Source: Paenibacillus turpanensis (GTDB lineage: Bacteria > Bacillota > Bacilli > Paenibacillales > YIM-B00363). Taken from it: 64,000 nt of DNA. The stretch spans positions 1 to 64,000 of the forward strand of contig NZ_WTLI01000009.1 in assembly GCF_011421635.1 (NCBI RefSeq), given 5' to 3'. The notes beneath the pieces are model-generated. The model had not been told where the DNA came from. It made no database searches and saw nothing but the letters and a program-made list of their open reading frames with translations. The position numbers and the translations under genes were made by a program. This document shows, piece by piece, positions 28,405 through 35,984 of this stretch (the stretch's first letter is position 1; the number at the start of each line of letters is the position of its first letter).

Positions 28405-28814
28405 TCTGCTTGAATATTGACCTCAGATTATGATTCCGATTCACTGGCGCGGTCATTGGAGCCGCAAGGACGGGAGAGAGGCAGGGCTTTCGTTGTTTTG
28501 GTTGTTTCAGAGGAGCGAAGCCTTCTGCACCACAGTTTCATCGACAGGAAGATGAAGGTAGCTTTCATATAGGTATTCACATGGAATCGGGATGGGCTTT
28601 CAAAAGAAATTGAAGGTTGTTCCTGTGATGTTCGGAATATGGGTAGTTGTTTACATTGTGCAGGTACAGGTTTCGGTTATGTATTCAAGTTGTTCATTTG
28701 GAACGTCCGCAGAGCCCCGGCTTGCTGCGCTGAAACGATCAGCGCGGTGTTGGGTGAAGCAGCGGAAGTCGTTCCCTAATCAAAGCGGTCGCCCTAGAGG
28801 GTGGCCGCTTTTCC
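28405..28814 (+). ncRNA. Candidate structured non-coding RNA or long leader, about 400 nt
   Basis: Bounded by a strong promoter and a terminator. The 3' half folds clearly: GGAACG (28700-28705) pairs with CGTTCC (28770-28775); inside it GCGCTG (28727-28732) pairs with CAGCGC (28740-28745) and GCTGC with GCAGC (28759-28763). I checked it against what I recall of RNase P RNA, tmRNA, SRP RNA, T-box, c-di-AMP, c-di-GMP, TPP, SAM and cobalamin RNA signatures and none fits. It could be a stand-alone RNA or an attenuated leader of the Dps gene at 28993. A 134-codon frame across it has no conserved features. Confidence 0.5.
28782..28814 (+). terminator. Rho-independent terminator of the candidate RNA
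   Basis: AAAGCGGTCGCCC (28782-28794), loop TAGA, GGGTGGCCGCTTT, then TTCC. The stem is 13 bp with two G-U pairs. Confidence 0.7.
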
Positions 28815-28992
28815 AATTCCAATTGAAGCGCACCTATCGTAGCCCTCGTTTGAGGTTTTCCTCGTATTGGAGACAGAACACTGCTTACTGTTGTCTAAAT
28901 TGTGGCATGAAGTTTCATCGATTTGTCACTAAATTTGGGCAATGGAATGTTACAATGCAGTGGAAGTCATTTCCTAAAGGAGGAATTCGATC

Positions 28993-29433
28993 GTGAGCCA
29001 AGTGTTGACCGATGTCCTAAACAAGCAAATTGCAAATTGGAGCGTATTATATGTGAAGCTGCACCGTTTTCACTGGTATGTGAAGGGCAGTCAGTTTTTT
29101 ACGCTGCATGCGAAGTTTGAGGAGCTGTACACTGAGGCGGGGCTTCATGTGGATTCTCTTGCGGAGCGGGTGCTTTCCATCTATGGAAAACCGCTGGCGA
29201 AGATGAAGGATTATTTGGCGGTAGCCTCTGTGAAAGAAGCAGAAGAGGAAGAAACGGCGAACGAGATGGTTGCTTCCGTTGTCGCTGACTTTGAAGCGAT
29301 GATTTCCGAGTTAAAAGAAGGCATGAAAATTGCTGAGGAAGAGGATGATGAAACAACGGGCGATATGCTGCTTGCGATTCATACCTCGCTGGAGAAGCAT
29401 GTATGGATGCTGTCCTCATTCCTTGGTAAATAA
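28993..29433 (+). CDS. Dps-family ferritin-like protein
   Basis: 146 residues, GTG start with AAAGGAGG spaced correctly. The Dps ferroxidase signature is complete: His27 and Trp28 (HRFHWYVKG), His39, then Asp54 and Glu58 in HVDSLAER. Dps forms a dodecamer that stores iron and protects DNA from hydrogen peroxide. The four-helix layout and length match the family. A terminator follows. No clear PerR box was found upstream. Confidence 0.92.
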   Translation: MSQVLTDVLNKQIANWSVLYVKLHRFHWYVKGSQFFTLHAKFEELYTEAGLHVDSLAERVLSIYGKPLAKMKDYLAVASVKEAEEEETANEMVASVVADFEAMISELKEGMKIAEEEDDETTGDMLLAIHTSLEKHVWMLSSFLGK

Positions 29434-29448
29434 TGATCGTAACCAGTA

Positions 29449-29489
29449 AGCCCCTCTTGCCGAAAATACGGCTCGAGGGGCTTTTTTCT
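29449..29489 (+). terminator. Rho-independent terminator of the Dps gene
   Basis: AAGCCCCTC with an inner GCCG pairs with CGGC and GAGGGGCTT, followed by six T. Confidence 0.9.
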
Positions 29490-29575
29490 GTCATAAGAAA
29501 ATAAAGTATTTTTCTTATTGCTTAAGATAAGATAAGTCCCCTTTTTAAGCACTACATGCTACCCGCGTACGTTCT

Positions 29576-29648
29576 TTAATTAGTAATTGGAAATGGAATA
29601 TAATGAAGAGGACGTAGCCCAAGCGAAGACGCGGGAGCGTCCTTTTTA
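29576..29648 (+). promoter_or_regulatory. Promoter immediately followed by a terminator hairpin
   Basis: TTAATT (29576-29581), 17-bp spacer, TATAAT (29599-29604). Starting about at the transcript start is a hairpin AGGACG (29609-29614) to CGTCCT (29638-29643) with inner stem CCC..GCG to CGCGGG, then TTTTT. A transcript would be only about 40 nt unless read-through is allowed. It may be an attenuator ahead of the MerR-LysE genes. Confidence 0.5.
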
Positions 29649-29666
29649 TTGAACTAACGGGCAGAT

Positions 29667-29695
29667 TTGCTTCACAAAGGGCAGATAGGTATAGT
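29667..29695 (+). promoter_or_regulatory. Promoter of the MerR/BmrR-like gene
   Basis: TTGCTT (29667-29672), 17-bp spacer, TATAGT (29690-29695), 40 nt before the ATG. Unlike the other MerR promoter in this window the spacer is of normal length. Confidence 0.55.
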
Positions 29696-29734
29696 GATTT
29701 AAAGATGGATAAAATAAATGAAAATCGGTGAAAT

Positions 29735-30553
29735 ATGAAGAACTTATTTTCTATTGGTGAGATGTCAAAGCTCCATAACACGACAATACAAGCATTGAGA
29801 TATTACGATCAAATAGGTTTGTTAGTTCCAATCCATATCGATGAAAATAGCGGATATAGGTATTATTCAACCGAACAATTTGAACAGTTGAATACGATCA
29901 ACTATCTCAAGGCTTTAGGGTTCTCACTCAAAGAAATCAAAGAGCAACTCGAACACCGGGATATAGAAAGTTTCCTAGACATGTTGGAAAAACAGAAGCA
30001 AATTACAGAAGCTAAAATCAACGAATTGCACAGAATTAGTTTAAAGTTTCAGAGTAGGATGGAGGAAATTCAAGAATCAAGAATAATAACGGATATTGGA
30101 ATCCCACATTTAGAGGAAACTCCTGCGAGGAAAATTCTTCGAATGAAAGATAAAATATCGTCTGAACCCGATTGGGAAGTATCGCTTAGAAAATTAGAAA
30201 ATATCTCAAATTTAGGCCCTTCGATTTTTATCGGAAGAGTCGGACTAACTATTGGTGTAGAGCATTTGTTAAAAGATAAATTTGATGAGTACAACTCCAT
30301 ATTCATTTTATTGGACGAGCATGATGTGAACCATGAACAAGTCGCGTATTTTCAAAGTGGCCTTTATGCCAGTATCAAGTTTAGGGGAAATCATAACAGT
30401 TCCCCCAAGTACTACAACATATTAATAAATTATATTCAACAAAACGGCTTGAAGATAGACGGTGACTCCATAGAAAGGACGATCATAGACCACTATATCT
30501 CCAAAGACCCGGAAGATTACCTTACCGAAATACAAATTCCCGTAAAAGATTGA
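29735..30553 (+). CDS. MerR-family regulator with GyrI-like ligand domain (BmrR type)
   Basis: 272 residues. MerR helix-turn-helix FSIGEMSKLHNTTIQALRYY, then DQIGLLVP and SGYRYYSTEQ, a dimer coiled coil (LEKQKQITEAKINELHRI), and a C-terminal domain (about 115-270) whose strands fit a GyrI/BmrR multidrug-binding fold. The ribosome binding site is weak. The gene is AT-rich with Asn, Ile and Lys codons unlike the surrounding GC-balanced genes. It precedes a LysE-type exporter, which it may control. Confidence 0.82.
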   Translation: MKNLFSIGEMSKLHNTTIQALRYYDQIGLLVPIHIDENSGYRYYSTEQFEQLNTINYLKALGFSLKEIKEQLEHRDIESFLDMLEKQKQITEAKINELHRISLKFQSRMEEIQESRIITDIGIPHLEETPARKILRMKDKISSEPDWEVSLRKLENISNLGPSIFIGRVGLTIGVEHLLKDKFDEYNSIFILLDEHDVNHEQVAYFQSGLYASIKFRGNHNSSPKYYNILINYIQQNGLKIDGDSIERTIIDHYISKDPEDYLTEIQIPVKD

Positions 30554-30584
30554 CTCTCTTCCTACAAGAGGGTCTATATTTTTT
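30552..30584 (+). terminator. Terminator between the MerR and LysE genes
   Basis: GACTCTCTT (30552-30560), loop CCTAC, AAGAGGGTC (30566-30574), then TATATTTTTT. It overlaps the MerR stop region and may be leaky into the LysE gene. Confidence 0.65.
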
Positions 30585-30616
30585 GTTGGATACTCATTTC
30601 GGAAGGAGATTGTTGA

Positions 30617-31240
30617 ATGTTTGATTTTAGCACATTACTTTTCTTTATCGGCACCTCTGTCATACTTATTATTATTCCCGGGCCTGATCTTGTCTTTACA
30701 ATTACACAGGGCTTGGCAAATGGGAAAAGGGCAGGGGTTACAACGGCATTAGGACTAAGTATAGGGAATATTGTTCATACGGCAGCGGCTGCGTTAGGCC
30801 TGTCTCTAATAGTCAAAACTTCGGTAATTCTTTTTACAATTATAAAATCACTGGGAGCGATATATCTATTGTACCTTGCCTATAAATCAATAAAATACAG
30901 AAAAAAAGGAATTGATTTAAACGGTATAGATAATAAGCGGGAAAGACTTTTTCAAAAAGGTATATTGATGAATATCCTTAACCCAAAGGTAGCCATTTTC
31001 TTCCTTACCTTTTTGCCGCAATTTGTCGATTACGAAAAGAGCAATGTGACGTTACAGATGCTGTGTCTTGGGTTTATTTTTATTATTATGACAGCAATAC
31101 TGTTCGGCTTATTAGGTTATTTTTCGGGGATATTCAGGGATGCGTTATTACGTTCCCCACGTAATTTGGTCATAATGAATATATTGGCTGGTTTGATTTT
31201 TATCTGCTTGGCATTAAAGCTAATGACAATCAGACTTTAA
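30617..31240 (+). CDS. LysE-family amino-acid exporter
   Basis: 207 residues with about six membrane segments. The family start is clear: IPGPDLVFTITQGLANGKRAG, followed by GLSIGNIVHTAAAALGLS and ILNPKVAIFFLTFLPQF. LysE/RhtB transporters export basic amino acids, homoserine or threonine, driven by proton motive force. GGAAGGAG precedes the ATG. As AT-rich as the upstream MerR gene, and the two may have been acquired together. Confidence 0.88.
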   Translation: MFDFSTLLFFIGTSVILIIIPGPDLVFTITQGLANGKRAGVTTALGLSIGNIVHTAAAALGLSLIVKTSVILFTIIKSLGAIYLLYLAYKSIKYRKKGIDLNGIDNKRERLFQKGILMNILNPKVAIFFLTFLPQFVDYEKSNVTLQMLCLGFIFIIMTAILFGLLGYFSGIFRDALLRSPRNLVIMNILAGLIFICLALKLMTIRL

Positions 31241-31304
31241 ATAGTGGAAACCATCGGTGGAATTCAAGTGAAAAAAATTTTCAACTAACGGCGAACGTTA
31301 GCTC

Positions 31305-31358
31305 AATAAAATAGCGACAGTCTAGGACTTAATTTTCGTCCCTGGCTGTCGCTATTTC
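31305..31358. terminator. Bidirectional terminator between LysE and the fumarase-linked gene
   Basis: AAATAGCGACAG and CTGTCGCTATTT flank a loop of about 27 nt. T/A tracts lie on both sides, fitting the convergent genes. Confidence 0.7.
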
Positions 31359-31493
31359 ATATTCTAGACTCAGTCTAAAACTTATTTTTAGGGAGTCTGA
31401 CGGTATGACAATTCGAATAGGCTCCTCGAATAAAGTCATCTAGTTTAATACTTTATTTTCTGCTGACAGTTTCATCATTAGCGCTTACTGGAG

Positions 31494-31850
31494 CTATGCC
31501 GAGGTTAATTCCTCGCTAAACTGGGAATACCCGAAGCGGCGGCCGGCGAACTGGCCGATGTCGGGAAGCGGGATGTCGCTGCCCTGCTCCACAAGGCCGG
31601 AGCACTGGAAGCGGATCATGCAATGAAGCTTCCCTGTTTGCTTGGATTGATGGGCGGCGAAGTCCCGGATTGCTTCCAGCAAACGTTCATATTCTTCGTT
31701 TCCTTTGACGTAAGATAAACAAATGTCGGTATAAATCTCTATTCCAGTTTCGTTTTCTTTCACATAAGCGGTAGCGGTCCAGCCGTTCGGGTTGCCGTGC
31801 TCCGGTTCAAACCCGTACATATTCCAAGACACGGGAATTGCGTTCCACAT
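31494..31850 (-). CDS. Conserved-looking protein of unknown function, coupled to fumC
   Basis: 118 residues, Trp- and Glu-containing soluble protein without signal peptide. Start ATG at 31850 has AAGGAG nine bases upstream, located inside the end of fumC. Its ATG lies 6 nt after the fumC stop, so it is translated from the same mRNA. No family recognised. The tail LPDIGQFAGRRFGYSQFSEE suggests a folded C-terminus. Confidence 0.65.
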   Translation of the reverse strand: MWNAIPVSWNMYGFEPEHGNPNGWTATAYVKENETGIEIYTDICLSYVKGNEEYERLLEAIRDFAAHQSKQTGKLHCMIRFQCSGLVEQGSDIPLPDIGQFAGRRFGYSQFSEELTSA

Positions 31851-31856
31851 GGTTAA

Positions 31857-33245
31857 TCACTCCTTTGGCGATATCATCAGCTCAGGTCTGACAATTTGAT
31901 CAAATTGCTCTTCCGTCAGCAATCCGCTTTGTAACGCAGCTTCCTTTAAGGTTGTGCCTTCCTTGTGCGCCGTCTTCGCGATGGCGGCGGCATTTTCATA
32001 GCCGATATGAGGATTTAAGGCGGTTACAAGCATCAGCGAACGCTCCAAATGGCTCTGTATGACCGGGAGGTTCGCTTCAATTCCTACCGCACAGTTTTCG
32101 TTAAAGGAAAGAATGGCGTCGGCCAGCAGGGTAACAGACTGCAAGAAATTATAGATGATGACCGGCTTGAACACGTTAAGCTCAAAGTTGCCCTGGCTCG
32201 CTGCAAAGCTGATCGCCGCATCGTTGCCCATGACCTGGCAGACGACCATCGTCATCGCTTCGGATTGCGTCGGGTTCACCTTACCCGGCATAATCGAGCT
32301 GCCCGGCTCATTGGCGGGGATTGTAATTTCGCCGATACCGCTCCGTGGTCCACTGGACAGCCAGCGCACGTCGTTCGCGACTTTCATTAGGTCGGCGGCC
32401 AGCGCCTTGATAGCACCATGGACATACACCAGCTCGTCGTGGCTCGTAAGAGCATGGAATTTGTTCGTTGCGGTAATGAATGGGATGCCGGTATATTTAG
32501 CGATTTCATCCGAGGTCATCTCACCGAAACGGGGATGGGCGTTAATGCCGGTGCCGACTGCCGTGCCCCCGATCGCCAGCTCTAGAAGGGAGTCCGAGCT
32601 TGCTCGGATCATTTGCTCGGTTTTCTCCAGCATACGGTACCAGCCGCTGATTTCTTGTCCTAAGGTGAGCGGCGTGGCATCCTGAAGATGGGTACGTCCG
32701 ATTTTAATGATGTTGGCGAAATCGCTGCTCTTTTGCGCAAGCGTCTTCTTGAGCACCCCGATGGCCGGCAGCAGCTGCTCGTCGATGGCGGTACGGGCGG
32801 CAAGATGCATGGCCGTCGGGAACGTATCGTTTGAGCTTTGCGAACGGTTCACATCGTCATTCGGGTGAATGCGCAGGTCGCTTCCTTGTTCGGCCAGAAG
32901 CTGGTTTCCGCGAAAGGCAATAACCTCGTTGACGTTCATATTCGACTGGGTGCCGCTGCCCGTCTGCCAGACGACGAGCGGGAAGTGATCATCCCAGCGA
33001 CCTTCGATAATTTCATCGGCCGCGGTAATAATTGCCTGCGCTTTCCGTTCATCCAGCTTGCCAAGCTTCTGATTGGCGATCGCTGCGCTCCGCTTCAAGA
33101 TAGCAAACATACGAATTACCGCGAGCGGCATACGTTCTCCGCCGATTCGGAAATTTTGAAGGCTCCGCTGTGTTTGAGCCCCCCAGTATTTGTCCGCGGG
33201 AACTTGAATTTCACCGATAGTGTCCTTTTCTATCCGATAGTTCAT
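31857..33245 (-). CDS. fumC: Class II fumarate hydratase
   Basis: 462 residues from the ATG at 33245, with AGGAGGT just upstream; eight further codons upstream lack a ribosome binding site. The family signature [15 protein letters not shown] is present, as are [35 protein letters not shown] and [12 protein letters not shown]. It interconverts fumarate and malate without an iron-sulphur cluster. A Fur-like box lies 29-47 nt upstream, which suggests induction under iron limitation. Length equals that of the B. subtilis enzyme. Confidence 0.95.
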   Translation of the reverse strand: MNYRIEKDTIGEIQVPADKYWGAQTQRSLQNFRIGGERMPLAVIRMFAILKRSAAIANQKLGKLDERKAQAIITAADEIIEGRWDDHFPLVVWQTGSGTQSNMNVNEVIAFRGNQLLAEQGSDLRIHPNDDVNRSQSSNDTFPTAMHLAARTAIDEQLLPAIGVLKKTLAQKSSDFANIIKIGRTHLQDATPLTLGQEISGWYRMLEKTEQMIRASSDSLLELAIGGTAVGTGINAHPRFGEMTSDEIAKYTGIPFITATNKFHALTSHDELVYVHGAIKALAADLMKVANDVRWLSSGPRSGIGEITIPANEPGSSIMPGKVNPTQSEAMTMVVCQVMGNDAAISFAASQGNFELNVFKPVIIYNFLQSVTLLADAILSFNENCAVGIEANLPVIQSHLERSLMLVTALNPHIGYENAAAIAKTAHKEGTTLKEAALQSGLLTEEQFDQIVRPELMISPKE

Positions 33246-33273
33246 AATAACCTCCTGATCTTCAGTCAATAAC

Positions 33274-33292
33274 GCTAATGATTATCATTCTC
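33274..33292 (-). promoter_or_regulatory. Fur-like operator upstream of fumC
   Basis: The 19-bp site GCTAATGATTATCATTCTC matches the classic Fur box at 16 of 18 positions outside the centre, with a perfect AATGAT/ATCATT dyad. It is 29 nt before the fumC ATG. PerR boxes are built on TTATAAT arms and fit less well. Confidence 0.7.
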
Positions 33293-33503
33293 ACTTGGAT
33301 TCTATCACACGAACCGGTTGGAGAAAAGAGGAAGTTTCCAACATGAAACGCAGCTTTTGTCGATTAGCTCTACTGCATATTCAGTTTTGCTTATTCCAGC
33401 ATGAACCATACTAGGTACTGTTATTTTTCCCAAGTAAGCGAATATGGCGGCTTTTCCTGTTGGATCGAGGAGGCGCTGTACGCATTTATGCCTTGAAATC
33501 AAC

Positions 33504-33539
33504 AAAAAATGGCTGCTCCGGTATCAGGGGCAACCATTT
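33504..33539 (-). terminator. Rho-independent terminator of yjdF
   Basis: On the minus strand AAATGGTTGCCCC pairs with GGAGCAGCCATTT, followed by a T run. It lies just after the yjdF stop. The remaining bases 33293-33503 hold nothing else beyond a GTTGGA/TCCAAC dyad. Confidence 0.75.
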
Positions 33540-33551
33540 CTTGTATGTGCT

Positions 33552-33962
33552 TCACTTGCCTTTATGCTTTTCTTTAGCCTTCTGCTTGCGAAGCAGCCAT
33601 TTGCGTTCCTGAAGCGCAAGCCGTTCTTCCCGGGAGATTTGCTTACGCTCACGCTTCCGGGCATCCAGCTCTAGCTTCATGGCTTCCTGGGCGTAGGTCG
33701 ATACACCGGAGGCTTTCAACTCCTTGGCCACTTGACGTGCCAGCCTTTTCGGGTTCACTTTGCGTTCCGCAAGCGGTTGGACCGAAGCTTCACGCGTAAC
33801 CGTCTCTAGGAGAGGAAGCATCCGAAATTGGATAAATTCCATGACTTCTCCATCGAGCGGCTCGGAGCCGAAAATATGCTTACATGCCCGAAGCCTTGTG
33901 CCGTTTACACTTTCTACAATGCCTACCCAATACTGTCCATCATAATGTACGGTTAGTTTCAT
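33552..33962 (-). CDS. yjdF: YjdF-family protein
   Basis: 136 residues. N-terminal beta strands MKLTVHYDGQYWVGIVE, then CKHIFGSEPLDGEVMEFI, typical of YjdF (DUF2992). The C-terminal third is a Lys/Arg/Glu-rich helix ending KEKHKGK. The biochemical role is unknown, but the family is known for its associated yjdF-motif RNA, which senses planar aza-aromatic compounds. A structured leader of suitable size lies upstream here. Confidence 0.85.
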   Translation of the reverse strand: MKLTVHYDGQYWVGIVESVNGTRLRACKHIFGSEPLDGEVMEFIQFRMLPLLETVTREASVQPLAERKVNPKRLARQVAKELKASGVSTYAQEAMKLELDARKRERKQISREERLALQERKWLLRKQKAKEKHKGK

Positions 33963-33964
33963 CG

Positions 33965-34085
33965 AAACCGCCCCCTCTAATATGTTGCTATAGAGTGACG
34001 GACATCCCGAGGGGGGAAGGTTACTGACACGGAAACGTTCGTCCCGTGCGCCTGGACTACCGACCAGGTCTGTGTTTTTACACTC
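33965..34085 (-). ncRNA. Structured leader of yjdF, candidate yjdF-motif riboswitch
   Basis: Reading the minus strand: hairpin CCTGG..CCAGG with loop TCGGTAGT, then CACGG..CCGTG with loop GACGAACGTTT, a C-rich stretch, and finally CTCTA..TAGAG with loop TAGCAACATAT. The last stem overlaps the ribosome binding site AGAGGGGG, so ligand binding could control translation. A promoter candidate is TTGTAA with -10 CATACT upstream. The call rests on gene context plus structure; I cannot verify the consensus. Confidence 0.55.
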
Positions 34086-34319
34086 TACTTCCCATTAGTA
34101 TGAAAGATGAAGGGACTATTTTACAAGAACCAAAAACGCTTTTAAAAAAATTGGCTCATTTCATTATGCAGCAGCATATTCCTATTCATTGGAAATTTCC
34201 GTTGAGTATGATAAATTTTGTAGAGGATAGCTTCCATTTACTGATGTTATTTTGTGGGCGGGACATGAACGAAAGAGCAGGCTTTGTGATAAAAATGTTT
34301 TTTTACTGGAGGTATGTAT

Positions 34320-35069
34320 GTGTCCATTGAGACAGAGCAGGATTTGATTTCGCTTCAAAAAATCGGGAAGATCGTGGCACTTGCCCGAGAGGAGATGGTC
34401 AAGAGCGCCAAGCCCGGGATGACAACAGCTCAATTGGATGAGATCGGCAAAAGAATTTTGGATCAATATGGTGCGGTGGCTGCGCCTAAAAAGGAATATA
34501 ATTTCCCGGGCACTGCATGCATTAGTATTAGTCCTGTTGCCGCGCACGGCATTCCTGATCATACGGTCTTAAAAGAAGGGGATATCGTCAATATCGATGT
34601 TTCCGCCGAGTTCGACGGTTATTACGCGGACACGGGCGCTACTCTTGTGCTGCAGCCCGATTCGAGCTCATGGAAGCAGAGGCTGGTTGAATGCTCAAGC
34701 CGTGCACTGCTCAAAGGCTTGGAGAAAGCCAAGGCAGGCACAAGGCTGAATCAAATCGGGCGAGCTATTCAGAACGAAGCACGGGCAAGCGGTTTTCAGG
34801 TCATTAAAAATTTGTCGGGCCACGGAATTGGAAGAAAGCTACACGAGGCGCCAGACTCCATCGTTAATTATTATGAACCGCGGGACAGCCGTTTGCTTCG
34901 TGCAGGACTGGTGCTTGCGGTAGAAACCTTTATTTCCAGCGGAGCGGAGGAAGTGGAGGAAGGCAGTGACGGCTGGGCGCTCGTGACACCGGACGGCAGC
35001 TATGTCGCGCAGTTTGAGCATACGATTGTGGTTACGGACAAAGCACCGATTATTTTAACGGCGGTGTGA
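34320..35069 (+). CDS. map: Methionine aminopeptidase type I
   Basis: About 249 residues. The start is placed at GTG 34320, 7 nt after GGAGG; an in-frame ATG at 34314 directly abuts the ribosome binding site. All five metal ligands are visible: two Asp in NIDVSAEFDGYYADTGATL, His in SGHGIGRKLHEAP, Glu in LAVETFIS and Glu in AQFEHTIVVT. It removes the initiator Met from nascent proteins. It is a single gene here, apart from the usual adk/infA context, so may be a second copy like B. subtilis YflG. The stretch 34086-34319 holds only a weak frame without support. Confidence 0.9.
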   Translation: MSIETEQDLISLQKIGKIVALAREEMVKSAKPGMTTAQLDEIGKRILDQYGAVAAPKKEYNFPGTACISISPVAAHGIPDHTVLKEGDIVNIDVSAEFDGYYADTGATLVLQPDSSSWKQRLVECSSRALLKGLEKAKAGTRLNQIGRAIQNEARASGFQVIKNLSGHGIGRKLHEAPDSIVNYYEPRDSRLLRAGLVLAVETFISSGAEEVEEGSDGWALVTPDGSYVAQFEHTIVVTDKAPIILTAV

Positions 35070-35200
35070 CTTTCCTCCGCATCGCTGATACAAATAGGAA
35101 GATTAGAACAGGATTTGTAGGTCAGAGCGGCTGTGTCCTGTTGGTGAATAAGGTCCCGGCAAGAGGTTTTATCCAAAAGATACGTTATCTACACAGAGCG

Positions 35201-35228
35201 GACTGCCCAATGGAGGCAGTCTTTTTTC
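35201..35228 (+). terminator. Rho-independent terminator of map
   Basis: GACTGCC (35201-35207), loop CAATGGA, GGCAGTC (35215-35221), then six T. Confidence 0.85.
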
Positions 35229-35283
35229 TGCAGCTGGAACATTGGATGTTGTAACGAGGCTTGAAAATTATAGGCTCAGGCTA

Positions 35284-35312
35284 TTGAAACGCAGCTGCGA
35301 GTGTGATAAATT
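35284..35312 (+). promoter_or_regulatory. Promoter of the TetR-exporter operon
   Basis: TTGAAA (35284-35289), 17-bp spacer, TAAATT (35307-35312), 60 nt before the TetR start. An imperfect dyad CTCATTAGAAC/AGAACTGAG just downstream is a possible operator but weak. Confidence 0.6.
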
Positions 35313-35372
35313 ATACCTCATTAGAACTACAGAACTGAGATAGACTTTTGGTCACGATAGTGAGGGATAGCT

Positions 35373-35948
35373 TTGCCGGAGCGCAAGCACAAAATTATAG
35401 AGGCCGCAAAGACGTCGTTTTCTTTGTACGGGTATAAGGGCACAACGATGGACCGCATCGCTAAAATTGCCGGTGTCGGTAAGGGCACGATCTACATTTT
35501 TTTTGAAAACAAGGAAGTGCTGCTGAACGAAATCATTACCGGTTTGGTTGATGAAATGAACAGGGAAGCGGATAAGGCGATTTTGGGTAAGGAGACGATT
35601 CGCGAGAAACATCATGCCGCGATTTACGCGCTTCTGATGTACCGCAAAGAGCATGAATTGCTCATCAAGCTGGCTCGCGAAGAGAATGACATCGGCACGG
35701 AGGCAGTAAAAAAAGCACTGCAGGAGCTGGAAACGCAAATTGTAGACTTAATATCGAGCAGACTGACGCGGGCTATCAAGAATGGATGGATAAAAGAATG
35801 CGATCCCGAAATTACTGCCTTTGTGATGTACAAAATGTATACGGCGCTTGTTTATGATTGGGAATCCAAGCATTCGCCTTTAACCGATGAGCGGATTTCT
35901 GAGCTGTTTGGTTTGTATTTGATGGACGGATTGGCTGTAAAGAAGTAG
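35373..35948 (+). CDS. TetR-family regulator of the HlyD-permease-TolC operon
   Basis: 191 residues, TTG start preceded by GAGGGA. N-terminal helix-turn-helix: IIEAAKTSFSLYGYKGTTM, then IAKIAGVGKGTIYIFFENKE. The C-terminal ligand domain is all helical. It lies 36 nt upstream of the adaptor gene on the same strand, so it most likely represses its own operon and responds to an export substrate. Confidence 0.87.
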   Translation: MPERKHKIIEAAKTSFSLYGYKGTTMDRIAKIAGVGKGTIYIFFENKEVLLNEIITGLVDEMNREADKAILGKETIREKHHAAIYALLMYRKEHELLIKLAREENDIGTEAVKKALQELETQIVDLISSRLTRAIKNGWIKECDPEITAFVMYKMYTALVYDWESKHSPLTDERISELFGLYLMDGLAVKK

Positions 35949-35984
35949 AGAAATAAGGTTTAAACAAAAGGGAGCGGAAAGAAC

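Noticed and set aside
28740..28814. T-box-like AGGGTGG in the terminator of the candidate RNA
   Set aside because: The T-box core needs GGTGGnACCGCG and a specifier stem; only the short GGGTGG is shared.
28592..28996. 134-codon frame in the candidate RNA region
   Set aside because: No ribosome binding site, composition unlike a protein, runs through the terminator and into the Dps start.
34046..34330. 94-codon plus-strand frame upstream of map
   Set aside because: No ribosome binding site and it overlaps the yjdF leader on the opposite strand.
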